From Azospirillum oryzae (GTDB taxonomy: Bacteria; Pseudomonadota; Alphaproteobacteria; Azospirillales; Azospirillaceae): 64,000 bases of DNA. The first letter of the stretch is position 1. Each line of letters begins with the position of its first letter. Positions 1-9,286 of the stretch are shown here, one piece after another. Position numbers and translations under genes: made by a program. The stretch is from NCBI RefSeq assembly GCF_900177515.1, contig NZ_FXAK01000007.1:473501-537500 (forward strand), read 5' to 3'. The notes under the pieces were generated by a model. It was given only the letters and a program-made list of their open reading frames with translations, was not told where the DNA came from and made no database searches.

Positions 1-737
1 CAGGAGCCGTCGAGCGCGGCCAGCAGCGCGCGTTCCGCCGTGACGCGGACCATGGTCTCCGCACAGTTCAGCGGGGCGAGCAGGGCGCGGGTGGCGTCGT
101 CGTCGCTGCGGATCTCGATGCCGATGGCGCCCTGGGCGACCGCCGGCAGCATGGTTTCCGGCTCCAGCACCGCGGTGATGCGGTCGGTCAGGCCGAGGCG
201 GCGCAGGCCGGCCAGCGCCAGCAGGGTGGCGTCGACCTCGCCCGCGTCCAGCTTGGACAGGCGGGTCTGCACATTGCCGCGCAGCGGGAAGATCTTCAGG
301 TCGGGGCGCAGTTCCAGCACCTGGGCCTGACGGCGCAGACCGGCGGTGCCGACCACGGCGCCGGCCGGCAGGTCGGCCAGACCGCCGCCGGAGCGGGCGA
401 AGAAGGCGTCGCGCGGATCCTCGCGCGGCAGCAGGGTGGCGATTTCCAGCCCGTCGGGAAGCTGGGTCGGCACGTCCTTCATCGAATGGACGGCAAGGTC
501 GGCGCGGCCGTCGAACAGCGCCTCCTCCAGCTCCTTGGTGAACAGGCCCTTGCCGCCCGCTTCCGCCAGGGTGCGGTCGAGGATGCGGTCGCCGGTGGTC
601 TTGAAGACGACGATCTCGATGGCGCCGGGCGCGGCGAGATGCGGATGGGCGGCGATCAGGCGGTCGCGGGTTTCGTGGGCCTGCGCCAGCGCCAGCGGGC
701 TGCCGCGCGTCCCGATACGGAGCGGGTGGGTCGTCAT
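1..737 (-). CDS. hemC: Hydroxymethylbilane synthase (porphobilinogen deaminase), 3' end outside window
   Basis: HemC joins four porphobilinogen units into hydroxymethylbilane in the cytoplasmic tetrapyrrole (heme) pathway. About 245 residues are visible. They begin with [17 protein letters not shown], the typical HemC N-terminus, and include the substrate-binding stretches HSMKDVP and [10 protein letters not shown]. The window edge cuts the frame right after LDGS, where the next codon starts with TG. This is where the cysteine carrying the dipyrromethane cofactor is expected, so that residue itself cannot be confirmed. The gene is divergent from tsaD across about 144 bp, which must hold both promoters. 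The hemC/tsaD/gpsA arrangement is common in alphaproteobacteria. Confidence 0.95.
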   Translation of the reverse strand, partial: MTTHPLRIGTRGSPLALAQAHETRDRLIAAHPHLAAPGAIEIVVFKTTGDRILDRTLAEAGGKGLFTKELEEALFDGRADLAVHSMKDVPTQLPDGLEIATLLPREDPRDAFFARSGGGLADLPAGAVVGTAGLRRQAQVLELRPDLKIFPLRGNVQTRLSKLDAGEVDATLLALAGLRRLGLTDRITAVLEPETMLPAVAQGAIGIEIRSDDDATRALLAPLNCAETMVRVTAERALLAALDGS

Positions 738-881
738 AGGGCGAGTTCTAGGGGATCCGCGCAGCTTTGCAAGGATTCGTGGGCTCTTCATACATAAGAT
801 TGAGGCGGATCAAATTTCATGTCCGCGCAGGTCCCCAACTCCATCCTGTACCCGGACGGGCAAGGCGGCTAATTTGGCGCC

Positions 882-1955
882 ATGATCGTTCTTGGAATCG
901 AAACGAGCTGCGACGAGACGGCCGCCGCAATCGTCACCGACGCGCGCGAGATCCGCGCCGACGTCGTGCTGTCGCAGCTGGACGACCACACGCCCTATGG
1001 CGGCGTCGTCCCGGAAATTGCCGCCCGCGCCCATCTGGAACATCTGGACGGGCTGATCCGCCGCGCCATGGCCGAGGCGGGGATCGGCTTCGGCGACCTC
1101 GACGCGGTGGCGGCGACCGGCGGGCCGGGGCTGATCGGCGGCGTCATCGTCGGCGTGATGACCGCCAAGGCCATCGCCGCGGCGCGCAACCTGCCCTTCG
1201 TCGCCGTCAACCATCTGGAAGGCCACGCGCTGACCGCACGGCTGACCGACGACGTCGCCTTTCCCTATCTGCTGCTGCTGGTGTCGGGCGGGCATTGCCA
1301 GCTTCTGGCGGTGGAGGGGGTCGGGCGTTACCGCCGGCTCGGCACCACCATCGACGATGCGGTCGGCGAGGCGTTCGACAAGACCGCCAAGCTGCTGGGG
1401 CTGGGTTATCCCGGCGGACCGCTGGTGGAAAAGGCGGCGGCGCGCGCCACCAACCCAGGGCGGTTCGAACTGCCGCGGCCGATGCTGGGGCGTCCGGGCT
1501 GCGATTTCTCCTTCTCCGGGCTGAAGACCGCGGTGCGGCGGCATGTGGAGGAGTTGGGCGCGCCGCTTTCGGATGCCGACCGCGACGATCTCGCCGCCGC
1601 CTTCCAGGCGACGGTGGCGGAGGTGCTGGCCGACCGCTGCGCCCGCGCCATCCGCCGCTTCAAGGAGGACCATCCGCAGGGCGGCGCCCTGGTGGTCGCC
1701 GGCGGCGTCGCTGCCAACAAGGCGATCCGCAGCCGGCTGTCGACGTTGGCGGAGAAGCAGCGCATGCAGTTCGTGGCGCCGCCGCTGCGCCTGTGCACCG
1801 ACAATGCGGCGATGATCGCCTGGGCCGGGATCGAGCGCTTCCGGCTGGGCGAGAGCGACCCGCTGAACTTCGCCCCCCGTCCGCGCTGGCCGCTGGACCC
1901 CACCGCCGCGCCGGTGATCGGGCGCGCCGGAGTCGGTGCGGGGGTGAAGGCGTGA
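882..1955 (+). CDS. tsaD: tRNA N6-adenosine threonylcarbamoyltransferase TsaD
   Basis: TsaD transfers the threonylcarbamoyl group from threonylcarbamoyl-AMP to A37 of ANN-decoding tRNAs, working with TsaB and TsaE. The 357-residue length is normal. The N-terminal ASKHA motif ETSCDET is at residues 7-13. The metal-binding HLEGH is at 111-115 (H111, H115), followed by the VSGGH phosphate loop near 135. [11 protein letters not shown] segment near the C-terminus is also typical. The ATG at 882 is the first plausible start. gpsA follows 28 bp after the stop on the same strand, so the two are probably co-transcribed. Confidence 0.97.
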   Translation: MIVLGIETSCDETAAAIVTDAREIRADVVLSQLDDHTPYGGVVPEIAARAHLEHLDGLIRRAMAEAGIGFGDLDAVAATGGPGLIGGVIVGVMTAKAIAAARNLPFVAVNHLEGHALTARLTDDVAFPYLLLLVSGGHCQLLAVEGVGRYRRLGTTIDDAVGEAFDKTAKLLGLGYPGGPLVEKAAARATNPGRFELPRPMLGRPGCDFSFSGLKTAVRRHVEELGAPLSDADRDDLAAAFQATVAEVLADRCARAIRRFKEDHPQGGALVVAGGVAANKAIRSRLSTLAEKQRMQFVAPPLRLCTDNAAMIAWAGIERFRLGESDPLNFAPRPRWPLDPTAAPVIGRAGVGAGVKA

Positions 1956-1983
1956 TGGACTTCGTAAGCGTGAGTGACCTGCC

Positions 1984-3003
1984 ATGAGTGCCGTGCCCCC
2001 CACCCCCCTCAACCGCATCGGTGTCGTCGGCGGCGGCGCCTGGGGGACGGCGCTGGCCTTGGCGGCGTTGCGGGCCGGGCGCGAGACGCTGCTGTGGGCG
2101 CGTGAGCCGGCGGTGGTGGAGGCGATGAGCATCCGCCGCGAGAACCGCGATTACCTGCCCGGCGTGCCGCTGCCCGACGCGCTGCGGGTCACCGGCGATC
2201 TGGCCGATCTCGGCGAATGCGACGCGGTGCTGCTGGTGTCGCCGGCCCAGCATGCGCGCAGCGTCACCGCAGGCATGGCGCCGCGGCTGAAGCCGGGGGC
2301 ACCGGTCGTCGTCTGCGCCAAGGGGATCGAGCTGGACAGCCACGCGCTTATGAGCGAGGCGGTCGGCGCCGCGCTGCCGGCCGGCAACCCGGTGGCGATC
2401 CTGTCCGGCCCGACCTTCGCGGCGGAGGTCGCGCGCGGGCTGCCGACGGCGGTGACGCTGGCCTGCGCCGACGAGGCGCTGGGCACTGCGCTGGTCGCGG
2501 CGCTGGGCAGCCGCACCTTCCGGCCCTACCGCTCGGACGACGTCGTCGGCTCGCAGATCGGCGGGGCGGTGAAGAATGTGCTGGCCATCGCCTGCGGCGT
2601 GGTCGAGGGGCGGCGGCTGGGCGACAACGCGCGCGCCGCGCTGATCACCCGCGGGTTGGCGGAGATCACCCGGCTGGCGCTGGCGCTCGGCGGCCGGGCG
2701 GAGACGCTGATGGGGCTGTCGGGGCTGGGCGACCTGACGCTGACCTGCTCCAGCCTGCAGTCGCGCAACATGTCGCTGGGGGCGGCGCTGGGCGAGGGCA
2801 AGGCGCTGGCGGAGATCCTGGCGGCGCGGCGGTCGGTGGCGGAGGGCGTCTATACCGCCGCCGCGGTGGTCGGGCTGGCGGCGAAGCTGGGCGTCGACAT
2901 GCCGATCTGCGCCGCCGTGGATGCCATCCTGAACCGCGGCGCCGGGCTGGACGAGACCATCGACGGGCTGCTGTCCCGGCCCTTCCGCGGTGAAGGCGTT
3001 TAG
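1984..3003 (+). CDS. gpsA: NAD(P)-dependent glycerol-3-phosphate dehydrogenase
   Basis: GpsA reduces dihydroxyacetone phosphate to sn-glycerol 3-phosphate, the backbone for phospholipid synthesis. The 339-residue protein has the Rossmann motif GVVGGGAWGTALA at residues 13-25, KGIE near 113 and SGPTFAAEVA at 141-150. The catalytic lysine lies in GGAVKNVLAIACG (K197), and the C-terminal domain has GLSGLGDL. It lies just downstream of tsaD and converges with the LytTR gene, with only 6 bp between stop codons. No terminator is visible in that gap. Confidence 0.96.
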   Translation: MSAVPPTPLNRIGVVGGGAWGTALALAALRAGRETLLWAREPAVVEAMSIRRENRDYLPGVPLPDALRVTGDLADLGECDAVLLVSPAQHARSVTAGMAPRLKPGAPVVVCAKGIELDSHALMSEAVGAALPAGNPVAILSGPTFAAEVARGLPTAVTLACADEALGTALVAALGSRTFRPYRSDDVVGSQIGGAVKNVLAIACGVVEGRRLGDNARAALITRGLAEITRLALALGGRAETLMGLSGLGDLTLTCSSLQSRNMSLGAALGEGKALAEILAARRSVAEGVYTAAAVVGLAAKLGVDMPICAAVDAILNRGAGLDETIDGLLSRPFRGEGV

Positions 3004-3009
3004 GGGCGT

Positions 3010-3879
3010 TTAGGAAACGGCTTTCTCGGTCCAGCCGGCGGCGCGCACCGAGGGCGCGTGGGTGCGGCTGACCGGGACCAGCAGGCCGTTGGTCAGGCGC
3101 AGCGACAGCTTGCCGTCCGGCTTGCGCTCCACCGCCGCGACCGCGGAGGCGGCGACCCAGTAGGAGCGGTGGACCTGCCGGCCGTCGATGCCCGCCAGTT
3201 CCGCCACCGCGTCGCGCATCCGCATCAGGATCAGGTCGCTTCCAAGGGCGGTGTGGACGCGGACGTAATGGTCCTCCATCTCCAGCGCCAGCAGGTCGCG
3301 CCCCAGCTTCGCCGGAATGCGGTCGAGGAAGGGGGCGGGGCGCGTGGCGGACGGTTCGCCGGCGGGAAGCGGTTGCGGCGGGGCGGGCGGCGCGTTGCCG
3401 ACGACTCCGTGCTCGCGCAGTTCCAGCCACACCGGCAGGGCCGACACCAGCGTGGTGATGACCAGCACATAACCGTACAGCTCGGCCAGCCCGGCGGGGG
3501 TGAAGAAATCCTGGCCGCGCAGCCGGCTTTCCAGCAGGGCGACCACCAGGGTCTGCAGGACGCTGACGGTCAGATAGGCCGCAGCCAGCATCAGCGGCCA
3601 TGTGCGCTCCAGGTTCGGCAGCACGCGGCGGGCGACCAGAATCACCAGTTCGAACATCGACCAGCCGGTGGCGATCAGCCCGCCCCAGTAGGCAAGCCGG
3701 ACGGCGAAGCCCATGTCACGGAAGGTGCCGAACGGTCCCAGCAGAGCTAATGCTAGGATGGAGGCCGCCAGCAACGGCAGGCGGCGGCGCAGCACGCGCC
3801 GGCCATAGGGAACGGGCGGCGACTGCCAGGGGAGGGCGGGGGATGAGGTTTCGGCGTTGGGTGGCGCGTTGGTCTGCAA
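3010..3879 (-). CDS. Membrane-anchored LytTR DNA-binding regulator
   Basis: This is a predicted inner-membrane transcription regulator. Four hydrophobic helices (among them LPLLAASILALALLG and LMLAAAYLTVSVLQTLVVALL) precede a C-terminal LytTR domain of about 100 residues. That domain contains the family pattern LLALEMEDHYVRVHT, then DGRQVHRSYWV, then LTNGLLVPVSR. LytTR domains bind direct repeats, often as response-regulator outputs. Here there is no receiver domain, so the membrane part presumably senses the signal. The start is uncertain. No ATG fits, and I chose TTG at 3879, which has a GGGG upstream; TTG 3963, GTG 3921 and GTG 3795 also keep the frame. The chosen 5' end overlaps the divergent DUF2141 gene. 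The target is unknown. Confidence 0.8.
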   Translation of the reverse strand: MQTNAPPNAETSSPALPWQSPPVPYGRRVLRRRLPLLAASILALALLGPFGTFRDMGFAVRLAYWGGLIATGWSMFELVILVARRVLPNLERTWPLMLAAAYLTVSVLQTLVVALLESRLRGQDFFTPAGLAELYGYVLVITTLVSALPVWLELREHGVVGNAPPAPPQPLPAGEPSATRPAPFLDRIPAKLGRDLLALEMEDHYVRVHTALGSDLILMRMRDAVAELAGIDGRQVHRSYWVAASAVAAVERKPDGKLSLRLTNGLLVPVSRTHAPSVRAAGWTEKAVS

Positions 3880-4310
3880 GGATGGTCGCCCCAGGAACGG
3901 TGACAGTGGCTCTGCTGGCACTGGCCGCCGCTGGTCCGGCCGCCGCGGGGGAGCTTCGCGCAACCGTCCGCAACGTCAAGCCCAATCAAGGCAAGGTGAT
4001 GGTCGCGCTGTTCGACAGTGCGGAGGCGCAGAAGGCGAAGGCGCCGCGCGCCGGCTATTTCGTCGCCGCGCTGGGGCCGGAGCTGCAGGTGGTCTTCCCC
4101 GACCTGCCGGCCGGCCGCTATGGGCTGATCGCCTTCCAGGATTTGGACAACAACGGCGAGCTTGCAACCGGCCTGTTCGGCATCCCCGCCGAACCGCACG
4201 GCTTCAGCCGCTCCGCCCGCGGCAGCTTCGGCCCGCCCGGCTTCGACGATTACGCGGTGGCCGTCGGGGCGTCGGGCGTGGCGACGACGGAGATCAAGCT
4301 GGTGGAGTGA
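3843..4310 (+). CDS. Secreted DUF2141 domain protein
   Basis: This is a 155-residue protein with an N-terminal signal peptide (hydrophobic stretch VTVALLALAAAGPAAAGE). A DUF2141 domain of about 110 residues follows, with the family features GKVMVALFDS, LPAGRYGLIAFQDLDNNGEL and a final FDDYAVAV segment. DUF2141 proteins are small beta-sandwich periplasmic or surface proteins of unknown role. The ATG at 3843 has a GGAGGGCGGGGG ribosome site directly upstream; ATG 3882 would still leave the signal peptide. Its start overlaps the 5' end of the divergent LytTR gene, so the two may share control. It converges with the WYL regulator 7 bp away. Confidence 0.85.
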   Translation: MRFRRWVARWSARMVAPGTVTVALLALAAAGPAAAGELRATVRNVKPNQGKVMVALFDSAEAQKAKAPRAGYFVAALGPELQVVFPDLPAGRYGLIAFQDLDNNGELATGLFGIPAEPHGFSRSARGSFGPPGFDDYAVAVGASGVATTEIKLVE

Positions 4311-4317
4311 GGACGCC

Positions 4318-5013
4318 TCACCCGCGCGGGCAGCCCTCCTGACGCCAGCGGGCGAGATAGTCCTCCAGGCCGCGGCCGGGGATCTCGTCGAAGCGGCGCT
4401 CCAGCGCCATCAGAGTCTGCATGCGGTCGATGCGGAAGCTGCGGAACTCCTCGCGCAGCTCGCACCAGGCGCCCAGCGTCCAGACGCGGCCCCAGAAGAA
4501 CAGGCCCAGCGGCTGGACCGCGCGGGCGGAATGGGTGCCGTCCTCGCGCCGGTAATCGAACAGCACGACCCGTTTGGCATTGATGGCGCAGCGCAGCACG
4601 TCCATCCGCTCGCGCAGGGGGGCGGGGAAGGAGAAGTCGGGGACGAAGACGCGGCTGTCGGCCAGTTCGCGCCGCCGCGCCTCCGGCACCACCGCCTCCA
4701 CCTTGTCGAGCGCGCGGGCGGCGGCATCGGCCAAGCCGCCGCCGACCCAGGCACGGGCGAGGCGGGCGCCGACCACCAGCGCCTCCACCTCGTCCTGGGT
4801 GAACATCAGCGGCGGCAGGTCGTAGCCGTCGCGCAGCAGGTAACCGACGCCGGCCTCGCCCTCCACCGGCACGCCGGAGGAGGCGAGGTCGCGCATGTCG
4901 CGGTAGACGGTGCGCTCCGACACCTCCAGGCAGCGCGCCAGTTCGGCAGCCGTCACCAGCCGCCCCTTGCGGAGATGCTGGACGATCTGGAACAGGCGGT
5001 CGGCGCGGCGCAT
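4318..5013 (-). CDS. YafY-type HTH-WYL transcriptional regulator
   Basis: The 231-residue protein starts with MRRADRLFQIVQHL and a winged helix-turn-helix (ELARCLEVSERTVYRDM), the DeoR-like HTH_11 of YafY-family regulators. A WYL-like domain follows with VVLFDYRREDGTHSAR and QPLGLFFWGRVWTLGAWCELR. WYL domains are ligand or nucleic-acid sensors, and YafY-type proteins often control adjacent small enzymes. It lies 23 bp downstream of the VOC gene on the same strand and is probably co-transcribed with it, so it may control that gene and itself. The inducer is not known. Confidence 0.9.
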   Translation of the reverse strand: MRRADRLFQIVQHLRKGRLVTAAELARCLEVSERTVYRDMRDLASSGVPVEGEAGVGYLLRDGYDLPPLMFTQDEVEALVVGARLARAWVGGGLADAAARALDKVEAVVPEARRRELADSRVFVPDFSFPAPLRERMDVLRCAINAKRVVLFDYRREDGTHSARAVQPLGLFFWGRVWTLGAWCELREEFRSFRIDRMQTLMALERRFDEIPGRGLEDYLARWRQEGCPRG

Positions 5014-5036
5014 GGCGGCGGCTCCGGTCAGACGTG

Positions 5037-5414
5037 TCAGTGCATCGAATAGAGGCCGACGCGGTTGCCCTCGCTGTCGATGAACTGGGCGAAATAGCCG
5101 ATTTCGGGGGTGATGAGCGTCTTCGGCACGACGATGGTGGCGCCGGCCTGCTCGGCACGGGCCAGCGGGGCGGACAGGTCGTCGCCGCCGTTCAGATAGA
5201 CGGTGGTGCCGTCGGCGCTGGGCTTGCACGCCTCGTGCTGGATCAGGCAGCCCTTGACGGCGGTGCCCTCGGCCGGGAAGACCGCCATGGTCATGCCGCT
5301 GGGGCAGGGCTCCTGCACCATCTTGAGGGCGAAGACGGCCTCGTAGAAGCCGACCGCGCGGGCGAGGTCGGTGACCGGAATCTCGAACCAGGTGACGACG
5401 TGCGGGATGTTCAT
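5037..5414 (-). CDS. VOC family protein (glyoxalase/bleomycin-resistance fold)
   Basis: This 125-residue single VOC-domain protein begins MNIPHVVTWFEIPVTDLARAVGFYEAVF, typical of PhnB/YkcA-like small VOC proteins. The C-terminal half has TPEIGYFAQFIDSEGNRVGLYS, where the conserved acidic residue of the vicinal-oxygen-chelate metal site is expected. The substrate cannot be told from sequence. The YafY-type regulator gene directly follows it. The region upstream contains TGACAGCGTGATGTCA, a small inverted repeat near 5492-5507 that could be the regulator's operator. Confidence 0.9.
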   Translation of the reverse strand: MNIPHVVTWFEIPVTDLARAVGFYEAVFALKMVQEPCPSGMTMAVFPAEGTAVKGCLIQHEACKPSADGTTVYLNGGDDLSAPLARAEQAGATIVVPKTLITPEIGYFAQFIDSEGNRVGLYSMH

Positions 5415-5523
5415 CGGATTGGCTCCTGACAGAGGGGAAGGGGATGTTCGTGGTTCGTGCCGGCACGCCCCCTTGATAGCACACCCCCTCCTGACAGCGT
5501 GATGTCAGGAGCAATCAGCGCCT

Positions 5524-8500
5524 TCAATGAAAATTGCGGCCCTTGGGAAATGGTCCTGCTGCGGGCCGGTCCTCCCCGGTCAGTTCGGCCAGCCGGTGGG
5601 TCAGGTCGATCAGCGATTCCACCCGCAGATGCATGACTCCCTCCTGGTTCTGCACCCGGCCGGTGGCGGCCATCAGCCGGGCGGTCATGATCGGGCGGCG
5701 GAAGGTCTCGAAGGCGTCGGGCATGACGACAAGGTTGGCCACTCCGGTCTCGTCCTCCAGCGTGATGAAGACGACGCCCTCGGCGCTACCCGGACGCTGG
5801 CGGACCAGGACGAGGCCGGCGGTGGTCAGGCGGCGGCCGTTGCGCGTCCCGGCCAGCCGCTCCGCCGGGGTGACGCCGGGCAGGCCGTCGCGCAGCAGGG
5901 CCAGCGGGTGGGCCTTCAGCGACAAGGACAGGCTGGTGTAGTCCATCACCACATGCTCCCCCAACGCCATGGCCGGCAGCGGCGCCTCTGGTTCCTCGGC
6001 GATCGGGCCGTCGAGGCGGGCGAACAGCGGCAGCGGCCGGTCGCCCAGCGCCCGCACCGCCCACAGCGCCGCCCGGCGGTCCAGCCCGACGGAGCGGAAG
6101 GCGTCGGCCTTCGCGAGCTTTTCCAGAGCCATGACCGGCAGGCGGGCGCGGCGCCACAAATCGTAGGGGTCGCGGTAGCCGCCGGCGCGGGAGAGGACGA
6201 TCGACTCGGCGTGCGACTCGGCGAAGCCCTTGATGAGGCGGAGGCCGAGGCGGAGGGACGAAGAGCCTTCCACCGCGCAATCCCATCCCGACACATTCAC
6301 ATCCGGCGGCAGCACCGTCACGCCGTGCTCGCGGGCGTCGCGGACGATCTGGGCCGGGGCGTAGAAGCCCATCGGCTGGCTGTTCAGCAGGGCGGCGGCG
6401 AAGATGGCGGGGTGGTGGCGCTTGATCCAGGCGGAGACATAGACAAGCAGTGCGAAGCTGGCGGCGTGGCTTTCCGGGAAGCCGTATTCGCCGAATCCTT
6501 CGATCTGCTGGAAACAGCGCTCGGCGAAGGCGGGGTCGCAGCCCCTGGCGGTCATGCCGGTGATGAACTTGTCGTGGAACAGGTGGACCTGCCCGGTCTT
6601 GCGGAAGGCGGCCATGGCGCGGCGCAGCCGGTCGGCCTCCTCGGCGCTGAAGCCGGCGCCGACCATGGCGATCTTCATCGCCTGTTCCTGGAACAGCGGC
6701 ACGCCCAGCGTCTTATGCAGCACCGGCTCCAGCGCCGGCATCGGATAGGTGATGTCCTCCGCCCCGCTGCGGCGGCGCAGGTAGGGATGGACCATGCCGC
6801 CCTGGATCGGGCCGGGGCGGACGATGGCGACCTCGATCACCAGATCGTAGAACTCCCGCGGGCGCAGCCGGGGCAGCATACTCATCTGCGCGCGGCTTTC
6901 GACCTGGAAAACGCCCAGGCTGTCGGCGCGGCAGAGCATGTCGTAGACCGCCGGGTCTTCCTTGGGCAGGCTGTCGAGCGTCCAGCGGTGCCCGTGCACC
7001 TGCTCGATCAGGTCGAAGGCCTTGCGCACGCAGGTCAGCATGCCCAGCGCCAGGATGTCGACCTTCAGGATGCCCAGCGCGTCGATGTCGTCCTTGTCCC
7101 ACTCGATGGTGGTGCGGTCCTCCATCGCCGCGTTGGCGACCGGGCAGAGGTCGGATAGCGGGCCGCGGGTGATGACGAAGCCGCCGACATGCTGCGACAG
7201 GTGGCGGGGGAAGCCCATCAGTTCCTGAGCCAGTTCCAGCGTGCGCCTGAGCCTGGGGTCGTCGGGATCGACGCCGAGCGAGCGGGCGCGCTCCTCGTCG
7301 ACGCCGTCGCGGCTCCAGCCCCAGATCGACCCGGTCAGCCGCGCCACCAGATCGGCCGACAGCCCCATCGCCTTGCCGACCTCGCGCAGGGCGCCGCGGG
7401 CGCGGTAGCGGATGACCGTGGCGGTCAAGCCGGCGCGGTGGCGGCCGTACTTCTTATAGATGTACTGGATCACCTCCTCGCGCCGCTCATGCTCGAAATC
7501 GACGTCGATGTCCGGCGGCTCGTTGCGGGCGGCGGAGATGAAGCGTTCGAACAGCAGGTCGAAGCGGGCGGGATCGACCGCGGTGATGCCCAGGCAATAG
7601 CAGACGGCGGAGTTGGCGGCACTGCCGCGCCCCTGGCAGAGGATGCCCTGGCCCTTCGCGAATCGGACGATGTCGTGGACGGTCAGGAAATAGGGGGCGT
7701 AGCGCAGTTCCCCGATCAGGGCCAGCTCATGCTCGACGGCGGCGCGGACCTTGTCGGGGACGCCGTCCGGATATTTGGTGGCCGCCCCTTCCCAGGTCAG
7801 GGTGACCAGCGTGTCCTGCGGGTCGCGGCCCTCCGCCACCTCGTCGGGGTATTCGTAGCGCAGCTCGTCCAACGAGAAGCGGCAGGCCTCGGCGATCTCC
7901 AGGGTGCGGGCGACGGCGTCGGGGTGGTCGCGGAACAGGCGGACCATCTCGACGGCCGGCTTCAGGTGGCGTTCGGCATTGGCGGACAGCCGCCAGCCGG
8001 CCTCGTCGATGGTGGTGTGGTGGCGGATGCAGGTCATCACGTCGGCCAGCGCCCGCCGCCCGGCGCCGTGATAGAGCACGTCGTTGGTGGCGACCAGCGG
8101 CACCCCTTCCGCCTCCGCCAGCCCGGCCAGCCAGCGCAGCCGCCGGGCATCGTCGCCCTGGTAGCGGTGGCTCGCCGCCAGATAGAGCTGCCCGCGCGCC
8201 AGCCCGCCGCGCCAGGCGCGCAGTTCGCGCAGGAACGACTCGTCGCGTTGGTTGGGACCGAGCAGCAGGAACAGCATGCCCTCGGCATGGGTCAGCACGT
8301 CGGCGCGGGCGATGAAGCATTCGCCCTTCGGCGCCCGCATCTTGCCCAGCGTCAGCAGCCGTGACAGCCGGGCGTAGGCGGCGCGGTCGGTCGGGTAGGC
8401 CAGCAGGCTGTCGGCGTCGGTCAGGTCGAGCCGGCAGCCGATCAGCGCCCGGATGCCCGCCTTCTTCGCCGCCGCATGCATCTGCACCACGCCGGCCAGC

Positions 8501-8631
8501 GAGTTGCGATCCGTCACCCCCATCGCCGCCAGCCCCAGCGCCGCCGCCGTCATCGCCAGCTCGTCAGGGTGCGAGGCCCCCTCCAGAAAGCTGAAGTTGG
8601 TGGCGACCTGCAACTCTGCGTAACGGATCAT
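5524..8631 (-). CDS. dnaE2: Error-prone DNA polymerase DnaE2 (ImuC)
   Basis: This is a C-family polymerase alpha subunit of the DnaE2 type, used for damage-induced mutagenesis and lesion bypass. At 1035 residues it has the usual DnaE2 length. An N-terminal PHP domain (from MIRYAELQVATNFSFLEGASHP to about residue 200) leads into the polymerase core with PPDIDVDFEHERR (catalytic aspartates, about residue 375) and SAANSAVCYCLGI. A helix-hairpin-helix region near 790 and an OB-fold near 930 (GVVFITLEDETG) follow. DnaE2 normally works with ImuA and ImuB, often encoded upstream, but no such gene lies next to it here. No clear LexA box is visible in the 119 bp upstream. Confidence 0.96.
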   Translation of the reverse strand: MIRYAELQVATNFSFLEGASHPDELAMTAAALGLAAMGVTDRNSLAGVVQMHAAAKKAGIRALIGCRLDLTDADSLLAYPTDRAAYARLSRLLTLGKMRAPKGECFIARADVLTHAEGMLFLLLGPNQRDESFLRELRAWRGGLARGQLYLAASHRYQGDDARRLRWLAGLAEAEGVPLVATNDVLYHGAGRRALADVMTCIRHHTTIDEAGWRLSANAERHLKPAVEMVRLFRDHPDAVARTLEIAEACRFSLDELRYEYPDEVAEGRDPQDTLVTLTWEGAATKYPDGVPDKVRAAVEHELALIGELRYAPYFLTVHDIVRFAKGQGILCQGRGSAANSAVCYCLGITAVDPARFDLLFERFISAARNEPPDIDVDFEHERREEVIQYIYKKYGRHRAGLTATVIRYRARGALREVGKAMGLSADLVARLTGSIWGWSRDGVDEERARSLGVDPDDPRLRRTLELAQELMGFPRHLSQHVGGFVITRGPLSDLCPVANAAMEDRTTIEWDKDDIDALGILKVDILALGMLTCVRKAFDLIEQVHGHRWTLDSLPKEDPAVYDMLCRADSLGVFQVESRAQMSMLPRLRPREFYDLVIEVAIVRPGPIQGGMVHPYLRRRSGAEDITYPMPALEPVLHKTLGVPLFQEQAMKIAMVGAGFSAEEADRLRRAMAAFRKTGQVHLFHDKFITGMTARGCDPAFAERCFQQIEGFGEYGFPESHAASFALLVYVSAWIKRHHPAIFAAALLNSQPMGFYAPAQIVRDAREHGVTVLPPDVNVSGWDCAVEGSSSLRLGLRLIKGFAESHAESIVLSRAGGYRDPYDLWRRARLPVMALEKLAKADAFRSVGLDRRAALWAVRALGDRPLPLFARLDGPIAEEPEAPLPAMALGEHVVMDYTSLSLSLKAHPLALLRDGLPGVTPAERLAGTRNGRRLTTAGLVLVRQRPGSAEGVVFITLEDETGVANLVVMPDAFETFRRPIMTARLMAATGRVQNQEGVMHLRVESLIDLTHRLAELTGEDRPAAGPFPKGRNFH

Positions 8632-8750
8632 GGCAAGGCTCCCCGGCGCTGGCGGATGGGTGCGCGCGGGGATGATAGTCCGGAAATGGGATTGGTGTCA
8701 TTATTGTGGCAGGGGAGGGTTAGGGTGGAGCGCCCGCGACAGCCACGCCC

Positions 8751-9272
8751 TTACCCCAGATAGGACTCCACGCCCATGACGGAGAAGCCCTTGTTCTCCG
8801 GGAAGCGGGCGTTGACCTTTTCGCGGGCCTTCTTCTCGTCCAGCGCCCAGACCAGGAAGCGCCGGCCGCGTTTCCAGCTGTCCAGCGCGGTGGGGGTGAG
8901 GCCGGCGTTGACGCGGGAGGCGTATTCGATGTTGACCACCCGCAGCAGCCAGCCCTGGTCCTTCTGGGTGCGGCGGTCGTCCAGCACATAGATGCGGCGG
9001 TCGGCGGCGCCGGCGGCCTTCAGGCGCTGTTCGAGATCCTCGCAGCCCAGCTCGGCCATCGCCTTGCGGCGCTTGGCCTCGCGCAGGTCGCGGGCCTGCT
9101 GCAGCGTGACGCGGGCGATCTTCTTGATCCGCTCCACCTGCGCCTGCTTGCGCGACACGGCGGTGGCGATCCGCTCCTCCGAGGTCTTCAGGCGGCGCAG
9201 AGCCAGCAGCAGCGACACCGCCAGCGAGGCGAGGCCGACCAGACCGGCGAAGACGTAGGGCATGGTGTCCAT
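8751..9272 (-). CDS. Membrane-anchored coiled-coil protein, unknown family (paralog A)
   Basis: I do not recognise this 173-residue protein. It starts MDTMPYVFAGLVGLASLAV with one membrane helix (about residues 5-27). A charged coiled-coil stretch runs to about residue 85 (SEERIATAVSRKQAQVERIK and beyond). A C-terminal globular part ends in FLVWALDEKKAREKVNARFP and MGVESYL. The same order of parts and a similar ending occur in the gene just upstream, so the two look like diverged tandem paralogs. The gap between them is 14 bp, so they should be one transcript. ATG 9272 was preferred because the membrane helix follows it directly. Confidence 0.75.
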   Translation of the reverse strand: MDTMPYVFAGLVGLASLAVSLLLALRRLKTSEERIATAVSRKQAQVERIKKIARVTLQQARDLREAKRRKAMAELGCEDLEQRLKAAGAADRRIYVLDDRRTQKDQGWLLRVVNIEYASRVNAGLTPTALDSWKRGRRFLVWALDEKKAREKVNARFPENKGFSVMGVESYLG

Positions 9273-9286
9273 GGCGCGTCCTCGTC

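Noticed and set aside
5527..7158. 543-residue open frame antisense to dnaE2
   Set aside because: It is a shadow of the GC-rich dnaE2 frame: low-complexity Gly/Arg/Gln/His composition, no motifs, and full overlap with a clear gene.
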